NCBI GenBank assembly: GCA_039029935.1
Contig: JBCCFC010000062.1
Coordinates: 1 to 20,688 of the forward strand
Direction of reading: 5' to 3'
DNA length: 20,688 nucleotides
DNA from: G039029935 sp039029935
Lineage (GTDB): Bacteria; Chloroflexota; Anaerolineae; Caldilineales; Caldilineaceae
The notes under the pieces are model-generated. The model had not been told where the DNA came from. It saw only the letters and a list, made by a program, of their open reading frames with translations, and ran no database searches. How positions within the stretch are numbered: position 1 is the stretch's first letter; each line of letters opens with the position of its first letter. Below are positions 1-8,164 of the stretch, one piece after another. The position numbers and the translations under genes are program-made.

Positions 1-55
1 AGACTATAATTTTGCAAAAAATGTTTATACAAATAGTTTATTTTGTTTTCAATAG

Positions 56-85
56 TTGCGTACAACTCATGATTTATGATATAAT
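56..85 (+). promoter_or_regulatory. Putative sigma70-type promoter with extended -10, reading toward the regulator gene
   Basis: A perfect -10 hexamer TATAAT sits at 80-85, directly preceded by TGA (77-79), which fits the TGn extended -10 motif. A -35-like TTGCGT lies at 56-61, giving an 18-nt spacer. Transcription would begin near position 92. A second TATAAT at 5-10 is too close to the window edge to judge. Inferred from sequence only. Confidence 0.45.
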
Positions 86-146
86 CTATGAGTTTGTTGT
101 CGAGCAAAAGCATACAATGGCGGCGTAATCCGGAGCGTGATCCGAT

Positions 147-182
147 TCGTCATCAAGATCGTCATCAAGATCGTCATCGAGA
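147..182. repeat. Three tandem 12-bp direct repeats in the leader (TCGTCATCAAGA type)
   Basis: Three head-to-tail copies of TCGTCATCAAGA occur at 147-158, 159-170 and 171-182; the third has a single A-to-G change. They lie between the putative promoter and the first gene. Direct repeats are the usual operator form for SARP/BTAD regulators such as the one encoded just downstream, although the classic spacing is 11 bp rather than 12. Autoregulation is therefore a guess. A chance microsatellite is the alternative. Confidence 0.7.
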
Positions 183-300
183 AAGTTTGTAAGGAATGGC
201 AGTCAAATTGACAGAAATCAAGTCATTCCGCATAGCATTGATGTGCGATAAATGATGTATCCCTTGTTTGTTGTAGTCTACGTGTAAAAAAATTAGTATT

Positions 301-317
301 GCAGGTTGCCAACCTGC
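301..317. repeat. Small palindrome containing one AGGTTGC heptamer
   Basis: GCAGGTT at 301-307 and AACCTGC at 311-317 form a perfect 7-bp inverted repeat with a 3-nt loop. The left arm contains the same AGGTTGC word (303-309) that is arrayed on both sides of the AAA-ATPase gene further right. It overlaps the TTG start of the longest possible reading of the regulator frame, which argues that this segment is intergenic and that the gene starts further in. Confidence 0.6.
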
Positions 318-358
318 ACAACAGATTGGCAATGTGTTGTACTGTTTTAGGCTTTCCT

Positions 359-3300
359 ATGCAACAAGATATGAAAGAAAGCAAACTAGATATCAATCGC
401 CAGTTGACCGTTCGGCTACTTGGGCGACCACAGATTTTAATCAACAACAAACCGCTGGCAACGTTAAAACGCCCTAAATCCTATGCGTTGTTATACTATG
501 TCATCGCTACCCCGCAACCTGTCTCACGGAGAGAGTTGGGTGCGCTGTTGTGGCCGGATAGTACACTCTCTGCCGCGCGGAACAACCTGCGCAATCATCT
601 CGCAGCGGTTCGTTCACAGCTAGGGGCGTATCTCACCATTACATCTGAAGATGTGATCTTTAACCGCACCGCAGACTGTGATATCGATATTGACTTACTG
701 AAGGGACTGGAGACCCATGCCAATGCCTTTATGCAATGTGATGCCGCAGACTTGGCCGAGGTGCGGCGTATTCTTACCCTCTATCGTGGCGATTTTCTCG
801 CCGGATTTACAATTTCCTATAGTGATATTTTTAACGATTGGGTTGACAAAACTAGAGAAGACCTGTTTGTGCACTTTAGCCAGCATCTCTATCATCTGAG
901 CCAAGTGGAGGTATCGCAAGGCAATCTGGATGAAGCCATGAAAGATGTGGACAGGCTGATTACAATTGTGCCTTGGCATGAGGGTGGACACCGGCTCAAG
1001 ATACAGTTGTTGGCGGGTCAAGGGGAGCGTTGGGCGGCACTGGAACAGTATGCAACGTTGACCGAGGTCTTGCGTCAAGAATTGGATGTGTCCCCTAGTG
1101 AAGAAACCGAACAACTTGTGACGCGCATCCGTCATGGATTGGTTGAGCCAACGCTGTCTACTGTGCAGACAAACATCGCCATTCCCACCATCCAACAGAT
1201 ACCGCCGACATCGGATGGGTCAAGTCAGGCATCAACATCAGGAGTATCGATAGCAAGGCACACTAGCCCTGTCCCATTGACGCCGTTGCTGGGGCACAGT
1301 GTGCTTCTCGACAAAGCCGCTGCGATCTTGAAAAATCCAGTGCATCGTTTGGTGACGCTGGTAGGCATGGGCGGTGTGGGCAAGAGTCATATGGCACTGA
1401 CACTGGCGCAGATGGTCGCTGATAGATTTGAACATGGTGTTTGTTTTGTTCCCTTGACGGGTATCACAGAGTCAGGGGCAGCAGAGGTGGAGATAACAAA
1501 CCATTTTGTATCCGCGCTAGGTACTGCACTCCAACTACCGATGAATCAGACTGATGATGTGATAAGTCAAGTGACAAATTATCTACGCCAACGCAGGATA
1601 TTACTCATCTTTGATAATTTTGAGCATGTATTGCCAGCAAAGACACAATTAATCACACAGTTGATAACACTGCTGCAAAATGCACCCAACTGCACTATCT
1701 TGGTCACATCACAGGGGCGTCTAAGCGTCGTGAGTGAAACTGTCCTCAAAGTCAATCCGCTCCCAATTCCAACCCTCGCAGAGGTGGAAGAAAATCTACA
1801 AACGGATCAAGAGCTATCCACCGTAACGAGCCAACCCACAGAACACTATGCCGTTCTTCAACTGTTTCTCGACCGCGCACGCCGCTCTAATCCTGATTTC
1901 CATTTGTATCAGGAAAATTTTGCCGATATCATCGAAATATGCCATCTGACAGGTGGGTTGCCGCTGGCGTTGGAGATGGCGGCCACATGGACAGAACACC
2001 TCACGCTACCTGAGATTGTGACGCAATTGCAACAGGACCACCGCGTACTCTTGCAGGGTGTCACATCTGAACACAGCACACACAAGAGTATTGATACGCT
2101 CTTTGACTATTCATGGCAGCACTTGGACGAAGCCAGAAAGCGTTCCTTGCTACACACCTCGCACTTTACCGCTGCCTTTGATCGCAACGCAGTCAAGGCC
2201 ATTGCCGATGTCAGCATGGTTGAGTTAAAACAATTGACCGATACCTCGTTTCTCCAGCAACAGAGTACCGGACGCTATATCGTTCATCCACTGGCGCAAC
2301 GCTTTTTGCAACACAAATGGTATGAACACTATGGTCTACAGTCACCTGAAAGTGAACAATTTTGGCAAGCCTATGCAACCTATTATTTGGACTTCTTATC
2401 CGAGCGTGTGGAAAAAATGAGTGGCGAAGAAGGGGAACGGATGATGGCCGACCTGCGTCGAGAAGAGGCGCATATTACACTGGCATGGCAACGGGCACAG
2501 AACCCAGAGAAAGAGTATGACTATGCCTATCTGATCGCCACCTACGCCGCCAATCAGTACACCAATGAGGATGCGCTAACCTATGCAACCAGAGCCTATG
2601 AATTGGCAACGGAGCGGTTGCACGACCCGCAAAAACAATATGAAACGCTCCTCCTGCGCGAACGCCTCTATGCATTTATGGGGCAATCGAGCGAACGCGA
2701 GGCTGATTTGGCATTGCTGACGACACTTGCCAGCCAAAAGGATGCACCCGCACAACAGGTTGAGGTCGCCCTACGTCAAGCCGACCTAGCATTGCTCTCC
2801 GGTGACTTTCCTGCGGTCGAGACATTGACACAAACGGCCATTGGCTCTACCGACGTTACACAGACCCCTGCGTACCTTGCGCGCGCCCATCTTCTGATGG
2901 GTCAATCTTTCTTTTCACAGGCAGATTATGAGCAGGCACAAATTGTCCTAGCAGAGGCACAACCGTTGGCCGAATCTATCGAGGATGACCACTTGGTGGC
3001 TGAGGTATTGCTTACCTTGGGCAATGTTAGCCAAAAACGCGCTCGATATAACCAAGCCATCGACTATTATCAGCAGGCACTACACATCTACCAAGCAATT
3101 GGTGATGTGCAAGGCACAGGCAACGCATTCTTTCGCCTTGGCGTGATCAAGTACCTATTATTTCACCGCGATGAGGCCAAAGCCTATTACTTGAGGGCAC
3201 TTGAAATTTCTCAACGCATTGGGGACAAAACCAACCAAGGAACCATCTTAACCTCACTGGGGATTCTCTCTGAATTTGAGAACGAGTATGAAAAAGGGGA

Positions 3301-4288
3301 GGCATATCTCCAACAGGCATTGGCGATTCAAGAAGAGGTTGGCAACATGCGCGGGGTCAGTTTTGCACTCAGTGGTCTTGGCTTTATCACACTCAATCAA
3401 GAGAACCATGACCAAGCCTATGACTATTACCGTAGGGAACTTGGGATGAGCGACGAGATTGGGAGCAAGGATAGGAGTGTCCTTGCCCTACGAAGTTTAG
3501 GCATGATCTATCGTCGTCAGAAGGGGGTTTATCAACAGGCCAAACGCTATCTTGAACGGGGTGTTCAGATGGCCTATGACCTTGGTTTAGAGGAGTTAAA
3601 AGGCGTTTTTTTCGTACTCATAGGTATCATTTTCAACCGAGTCGGACAATACGCAACTGCCCAGACGTATATTGAAGAGGCGATGGCGGCTTTCCAACAA
3701 GCTGACATGACCGAGTGGGCAGGGGCTGCGTTGAGGTATAGTGGCGAATATTTTTTGGCACAACAGGAATTTGGACAGGCACAGGACCATTTCCAACAGG
3801 CGTTGGCGATGAGCCGCACGATGAGCGACAATGAACGAGTCGTTGATGCGCTGACACGACTGGGATGGCTGGCCTATAAACGTGGCGACCATGAACAGAT
3901 GTTGGCGCACTATCAAGAACTCTCAACACTCGCTCAAAAACGCAGGGCATCCTATTATCTGGCGGAAAGTCAAGTCGGCATTGCATTGGCGCATGTGTTA
4001 GCCAAACATGAATGGATAGAGGTCGATATCACACCCACCATCGACTATATCGAGAATGAACCCAACCTACTTATCCCAGACTACCCGTTTCGTCTCCATC
4101 TCCTCTGTCACCATCTGTTGACGTTGATGAACGAACCCTATGCCGACACCCTTCTGCGTATCGCCCATGCACAATTACAGGATTTAGCCAGTCTGATTGA
4201 AGACGAAACATGGCAGCAGTCCTATCTGGAGAATGTGCCAGAACATCGAGAGGTGGGTCGCCTATACACAGGCATGTCGCAAAGTTGA
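359..4288 (+). CDS. AfsR-like transcriptional regulator: winged helix, BTAD, NB-ARC ATPase and TPR array
   Basis: Large STAND-type regulator of 1,309 residues from this ATG. Residues ~10-90 (LTVRLLGRPQI to VIFN) form an OmpR-like winged-helix DNA-binding domain. Residues ~104-255 are a bacterial transcriptional activation domain (BTAD). An NB-ARC NTPase follows, with Walker A GMGGVGKS (~336-343), Walker B ILLIFDN (~414-420), an ILVTSQ sensor stretch and GGLPLAL (~532-538). From ~716 to the end come about ten 40-residue TPR-like repeats and a conserved C-terminal cap. This is the Streptomyces AfsR layout, so nucleotide-controlled DNA binding is likely and the TPRs may sense a ligand or partner. 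Translation could also begin at TTG 299, ATG 332 or ATG 371. ATG 359 is preferred because AGG lies 7 nt upstream and the 299 frame runs through a palindrome. It heads an operon-like run with two kinases that share its TPR half. No signal peptide or membrane segment is seen. Confidence 0.88.
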   Translation: MQQDMKESKLDINRQLTVRLLGRPQILINNKPLATLKRPKSYALLYYVIATPQPVSRRELGALLWPDSTLSAARNNLRNHLAAVRSQLGAYLTITSEDVIFNRTADCDIDIDLLKGLETHANAFMQCDAADLAEVRRILTLYRGDFLAGFTISYSDIFNDWVDKTREDLFVHFSQHLYHLSQVEVSQGNLDEAMKDVDRLITIVPWHEGGHRLKIQLLAGQGERWAALEQYATLTEVLRQELDVSPSEETEQLVTRIRHGLVEPTLSTVQTNIAIPTIQQIPPTSDGSSQASTSGVSIARHTSPVPLTPLLGHSVLLDKAAAILKNPVHRLVTLVGMGGVGKSHMALTLAQMVADRFEHGVCFVPLTGITESGAAEVEITNHFVSALGTALQLPMNQTDDVISQVTNYLRQRRILLIFDNFEHVLPAKTQLITQLITLLQNAPNCTILVTSQGRLSVVSETVLKVNPLPIPTLAEVEENLQTDQELSTVTSQPTEHYAVLQLFLDRARRSNPDFHLYQENFADIIEICHLTGGLPLALEMAATWTEHLTLPEIVTQLQQDHRVLLQGVTSEHSTHKSIDTLFDYSWQHLDEARKRSLLHTSHFTAAFDRNAVKAIADVSMVELKQLTDTSFLQQQSTGRYIVHPLAQRFLQHKWYEHYGLQSPESEQFWQAYATYYLDFLSERVEKMSGEEGERMMADLRREEAHITLAWQRAQNPEKEYDYAYLIATYAANQYTNEDALTYATRAYELATERLHDPQKQYETLLLRERLYAFMGQSSEREADLALLTTLASQKDAPAQQVEVALRQADLALLSGDFPAVETLTQTAIGSTDVTQTPAYLARAHLLMGQSFFSQADYEQAQIVLAEAQPLAESIEDDHLVAEVLLTLGNVSQKRARYNQAIDYYQQALHIYQAIGDVQGTGNAFFRLGVIKYLLFHRDEAKAYYLRALEISQRIGDKTNQGTILTSLGILSEFENEYEKGEAYLQQALAIQEEVGNMRGVSFALSGLGFITLNQENHDQAYDYYRRELGMSDEIGSKDRSVLALRSLGMIYRRQKGVYQQAKRYLERGVQMAYDLGLEELKGVFFVLIGIIFNRVGQYATAQTYIEEAMAAFQQADMTEWAGAALRYSGEYFLAQQEFGQAQDHFQQALAMSRTMSDNERVVDALTRLGWLAYKRGDHEQMLAHYQELSTLAQKRRASYYLAESQVGIALAHVLAKHEWIEVDITPTIDYIENEPNLLIPDYPFRLHLLCHHLLTLMNEPYADTLLRIAHAQLQDLASLIEDETWQQSYLENVPEHREVGRLYTGMSQS

Positions 4289-4318
4289 CAAATTGTAACA
4301 GACGAAGCAATCACTATC

Positions 4319-7300
4319 ATGACAAATCAAATTCAAGAACAAACGATTATGGGCAACCGTCGGTATCTGATCCATAAACAGCTTGGGCAAGGTGGCATGG
4401 GCGTGGTCTATCAAGCCACCGATAGGCTCACAGGCGATATCGTTGCCCTCAAGCAAGTGAGAAAGCTACCCCAACAAGCAATTTCCCATATGCCCAAAAG
4501 CAGTCTGCACCTTACGCTAGCACATGAGTTCCAACTGATGGCAGGGCTGCGTCACCCACACATTATCAGTGTCCTAGATTATGGATTTGATATGATAAGT
4601 GCCAGTGAAGGCGAGAACGATGAGGGGTCCGAAACACAACCCTTTTATACCATGATCTATCTATCCGATGCACAGACAATTTTGGACGCAGCCCAAGAAC
4701 AGCCACTTGCCTATCAACTTGACCTGATCCAGCAACTCCTCCAGGCACTGGCCTATCTGCATCGACGGGGCGTCCTGCATCGGGACCTCAAGCCCGCCAA
4801 TGTACTGGTCCACCAAGAGACTGTCCGTGTCTTGGACTTTGGGTTGGCTGTAACGCGTGAGGAAACCAATGTGTTCAATTCGGCTGGCACGCCACTCTAT
4901 ATGGCACCAGAACTATTTGACGGCGAGCCTTATAGTCCGCAAGCTGATTTGTTTGCAGTCGGTGTGTTGGCAACCCAAATGCTGACAGGCGAACACCCCT
5001 TTGCCCCCCTTGACTATGAATTTTTGGATCGTGTGCTGGATGCAGCACCCAATCTGGGCACAATGGATGAACGACTCCATCCATTGATGCATCAACTGCT
5101 GGCAAAGACACCGGATGAGCGATTTGACAATGCCAACGATGCGCTCTTGATGTTGGCGGACACGCTGGAGACATCGACTCACATATTGGTTGAGACAACG
5201 GCCATTCGGGAAAGTTATCTACAGGCAGCAACCTTTGTTGGGCGAGAGCAGGAGATGGCACAACTCTCGCAAGCACTAGAGGCAGCACACAGGGGGCAGG
5301 GTTCGGCGTGGCTCATTGGCGGTGAAAGTGGTGTGGGCAAATCACGATTTGTACGCGAAGTACGCACCCAAGCACTGGTTGCTGGCTTTCTTGTTTTATC
5401 AGGGCAAGTCGAAGAAATACAAGGGGGCATCTATGTCCTTTGGCGCGAACCGTTGCGTCATCTGTTGGTGACACTGCCCACCGTCACAGACTTAGATGCG
5501 GGTGTACTGTTGCCCGTTGTCCCTGATGTTGCCCAACTGCTGGGTCGCCCTGTTAAACCTGCCCCATCGCTCTCTGCCGAAGCCACCCAAATCCGCCTAT
5601 TCTCGACCATCGCCACCCTCTTTGAACAGATTCAGCAACCTATCATGCTGATCCTTGAAGACATCCACTGGGCAGATGAAAGTCTACTTGTCCTGCCCTA
5701 TCTGACCCGCCAAATCGGGGAGCAGTCGATGCTGTTGCTGGCGACCTATCGGGATGATGAGCGACCACAGTTGACAGAGCAGCTATCGGATATGCAACCA
5801 CTACACTTAGGCCGTCTCACCACCGAAAATATGGCCGACCTCAGTGCCGCTATGTTGGGCGAGATTGGCGAACAGGTAGACATTCTTCAACTCCTCCAGC
5901 ATGAAACCGAGGGCAATGCCTTCTTTGCGGTCGAGGTCATCCGCACACTGGCTGAGGACATGGGTGGCTTGCAACAAATTGGGCAGATGACGTTGCCTGA
6001 CACGCTTCTGCCCAATGGCATCCAGACGATTGTCGAACGCCGCTTTGCCCAAGTTGCCGAAGCGGACCAGCCACTGTTACTACTAGCCGCTGTATCCGGG
6101 CGTGTCCTTGACCTTACTATCCTTTTATTGCTCAACCAAGACCGAACCATCAGTCGGTGGCTCACACGCTGTGCAGATGCGGCGATTCTGGAAGTGGTCG
6201 ATGACCGCTGGCAATTTCGCCATGCCAAACTGCGCGATGGGCTGCTGGCAACGTTATCGGCAGATGAGAAACAACGCTATCACCAACAGGTGGCAGAGGT
6301 CATTGAGCAGCTTTATCCCGACGATGCCAACTATGCGGCACAACTCATGGGGCACTGGCGAGAGACAGGGCATCCAGACAAGGAGTATGGCTATGCCTAT
6401 CTGGCCGCGACCCATGCCGCCAACCAGTATGCCAACGACGATGCATTGAGTTATGCAACCAGAGCCTATGAGTTAGCGTCAGAGCGGTTGCACGATCCAC
6501 AAAAACAGGTTGAAACACTGTTAATCCGCGAAAGTCTTTATACCTTGATCGGGGAATCGCACAAACGAGAGGCAGATTTGGCGTTGCTAATGTCGTTGAC
6601 TCCGCAAATGGACACACCTGCTCTACAGGCCGAAGTCACTCTCCGTCAAGCAAACTTTGCATTGCTCTCAGGTGACTTTCCTGCGGCTGAGACATTTGCA
6701 AAAACAGCCATTCCGTATGCCAAGGATGCACAGACTCCGCAATGTCTGACGCGTGCCTATCTACTCATGGGTGAGGCACTCTATTCACAGGCAGACTATG
6801 ACTTGGCAGAGAAAACGCTGTTGCAAGCGCAGACATTGGCCGAAGCATTAGAGGATCACCATTTGATGGGCGAGATATTGATCTCTTTGGGGGACGTTGT
6901 CGATAAACACGCCCAAAATGACCAAGCACTTGACTATTATCAGCAGGCCTTACACATCTACCAAGCGATTGATGATGCGCAGGGGATGGGCAACGCATTT
7001 TATCACGTTGGTTGGATGAATTATTTACTATTTCGCTGCGATGAGGCCAGAGCGTATTATCATCAAGGGCTTGAAATTTCTCAGCGCATTGGCGACAAAG
7101 CAAATCAAGGAAGAATTTTGAACGCTCTAGGCGTACTCCATGAGTATGAGGATGACTTTGCAACAGGGACGGCATATTTCCAACAGGCACTGGCAATTAA
7201 AGAGGAGATTGGCGATAAACGCGGGGTCTGTGTGGTACTGAATGGTCTTGGGTTTATCACACTCGGTCAGGGGAATCACGCTCAAGCCTACACGTATTAT

Positions 7301-8158
7301 CTGAGAGTCCTTCAGATGAGTGAGGAACTTGGGAGCAAGGATATAACGACCGTTGCGCTGCAAAATTTAGGCAGGGTCTATCGTCATCAAAAAGGAGTTT
7401 ATGAACAGGCCAAACAATATCTTGAACGGGGTATTCAGATGGCCTATGACATCGGTTGGGCGGATATAAAGGGGGAAATCCTTGTACTCACGGGGATCAT
7501 TTATAACCGAGTTGGGCAGTATCACATCGCCCAATCTCATTTTGAAGAGGCGGTGGCGGTCTTCCAACAACTGGCACTGTCTGAATGGGCAGGGGATGCG
7601 CTGAGGTATATCGGCGAATGTCTTTTAGCGCAACAAGAGTTTGTGCAGGCCCAAGACCATTTCCAGCAGACATTGGCAGCGAGTCGCGCCATGAGTGACG
7701 ATGAACGCATCGTTGATGCGCTGACCCGATTGGGGTGGGTGGCCTATAAGCGTGGCGACCATGAGCAGATGTTGGCGTACTATCAAGAACTTTCGACACT
7801 CGCAGAAAAACGCAAGGCATCCTATTACCAAGCCGAAAGTCAAGTCGGCATTGCGCTGGCGCATATGCTAGCAAAACATGAATGGGTAGAGGTCGATATC
7901 ACACCCGCTATCAACTACATTGAGAATGAACCCAACCTACTTATCCCAGACTACCCGTTTCGTCTCCATCTCCTCTGTTACCATCTGTTGACGTTGATGG
8001 AGGATCCGTATACAGACACCCTTCTGAGCATCGCCTATGCACAATTACAGGACTTAGCCAGCCTGATCGAAGACGAAACATGGCGGCAGTCCTATCGCGA
8101 GAATGTGCCGGAACATCGAGAGATTATACGCTTATACACAGATATGGTAGAAAGTTGA
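4319..8158 (+). CDS. PknK-like Ser/Thr protein kinase fused to AAA/STAND ATPase and TPR array (copy 1)
   Basis: 1,279 residues. The N-terminal Hanks-type kinase looks catalytically complete: glycine loop GQGGMG (23-28), VALK lysine (K45), HRDLKPAN (154-161), DFG (173-175) and a GTPLYMAPE activation segment. A predicted-ATPase module follows, with Walker A GGESGVGKS (334-342) and Walker B LILEDIHWAD (from ~444). From ~684 to the end is a TPR array closely matching that of the upstream regulator. Kinase + STAND-like ATPase + helical repeats is the plan of mycobacterial PknK. No transmembrane segment is seen, so it is probably cytoplasmic and phosphorylates Ser/Thr on partner proteins; the adjacent AfsR-like regulator is the obvious candidate substrate. 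It lies 30 nt after the regulator and 6 nt before its paralogue, suggesting co-transcription. The start at 4319 is supported because the first codons (TNQIQEQ) are conserved in the next gene. Substrate and signal are unknown. Confidence 0.9.
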   Translation: MTNQIQEQTIMGNRRYLIHKQLGQGGMGVVYQATDRLTGDIVALKQVRKLPQQAISHMPKSSLHLTLAHEFQLMAGLRHPHIISVLDYGFDMISASEGENDEGSETQPFYTMIYLSDAQTILDAAQEQPLAYQLDLIQQLLQALAYLHRRGVLHRDLKPANVLVHQETVRVLDFGLAVTREETNVFNSAGTPLYMAPELFDGEPYSPQADLFAVGVLATQMLTGEHPFAPLDYEFLDRVLDAAPNLGTMDERLHPLMHQLLAKTPDERFDNANDALLMLADTLETSTHILVETTAIRESYLQAATFVGREQEMAQLSQALEAAHRGQGSAWLIGGESGVGKSRFVREVRTQALVAGFLVLSGQVEEIQGGIYVLWREPLRHLLVTLPTVTDLDAGVLLPVVPDVAQLLGRPVKPAPSLSAEATQIRLFSTIATLFEQIQQPIMLILEDIHWADESLLVLPYLTRQIGEQSMLLLATYRDDERPQLTEQLSDMQPLHLGRLTTENMADLSAAMLGEIGEQVDILQLLQHETEGNAFFAVEVIRTLAEDMGGLQQIGQMTLPDTLLPNGIQTIVERRFAQVAEADQPLLLLAAVSGRVLDLTILLLLNQDRTISRWLTRCADAAILEVVDDRWQFRHAKLRDGLLATLSADEKQRYHQQVAEVIEQLYPDDANYAAQLMGHWRETGHPDKEYGYAYLAATHAANQYANDDALSYATRAYELASERLHDPQKQVETLLIRESLYTLIGESHKREADLALLMSLTPQMDTPALQAEVTLRQANFALLSGDFPAAETFAKTAIPYAKDAQTPQCLTRAYLLMGEALYSQADYDLAEKTLLQAQTLAEALEDHHLMGEILISLGDVVDKHAQNDQALDYYQQALHIYQAIDDAQGMGNAFYHVGWMNYLLFRCDEARAYYHQGLEISQRIGDKANQGRILNALGVLHEYEDDFATGTAYFQQALAIKEEIGDKRGVCVVLNGLGFITLGQGNHAQAYTYYLRVLQMSEELGSKDITTVALQNLGRVYRHQKGVYEQAKQYLERGIQMAYDIGWADIKGEILVLTGIIYNRVGQYHIAQSHFEEAVAVFQQLALSEWAGDALRYIGECLLAQQEFVQAQDHFQQTLAASRAMSDDERIVDALTRLGWVAYKRGDHEQMLAYYQELSTLAEKRKASYYQAESQVGIALAHMLAKHEWVEVDITPAINYIENEPNLLIPDYPFRLHLLCYHLLTLMEDPYTDTLLSIAYAQLQDLASLIEDETWRQSYRENVPEHREIIRLYTDMVES

Positions 8159-8164
8159 TACATT

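Larger units (their letters stand above)
1..358. other. AT-rich leader region upstream of the three-gene signalling block
   Basis: No credible gene lies here. The stretch is AT-rich at its left end and contains, in order, an extended -10 promoter, a three-unit 12-bp tandem repeat, a 6-bp-arm inverted repeat (GGAATG at 194-199 with CATTCC at 224-229) enclosing the near-palindrome GTCAAATTGAC (202-212), and a GCAGGTT/AACCTGC palindrome at 301-317. If the promoter is real, the first gene has a leader of roughly 265 nt, long enough for regulation at the RNA or DNA level. The open frame on the opposite strand here (223-450) has no recognisable features and overlaps the start of the regulator gene. 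Confidence 0.6.

Noticed and set aside
1..10. Second TATAAT as a promoter
   Set aside because: Its -35 region lies outside the window, and a better extended -10 promoter is present at 77-85.
147..182. CRISPR array
   Set aside because: Units are 12 bp, contiguous and without spacers; no cas genes in the window.
223..450. 75-residue open frame on the minus strand across the leader
   Set aside because: Overlaps the regulator start and has no RBS, domain or composition suggesting a real protein.
3574..3986. Several overlapping minus-strand frames of 85-117 residues opposite the TPR region
   Set aside because: Shadow frames: they recur at equivalent positions opposite the TPR half of the second kinase gene, follow the codon pattern of the sense gene, and lack recognisable domains.
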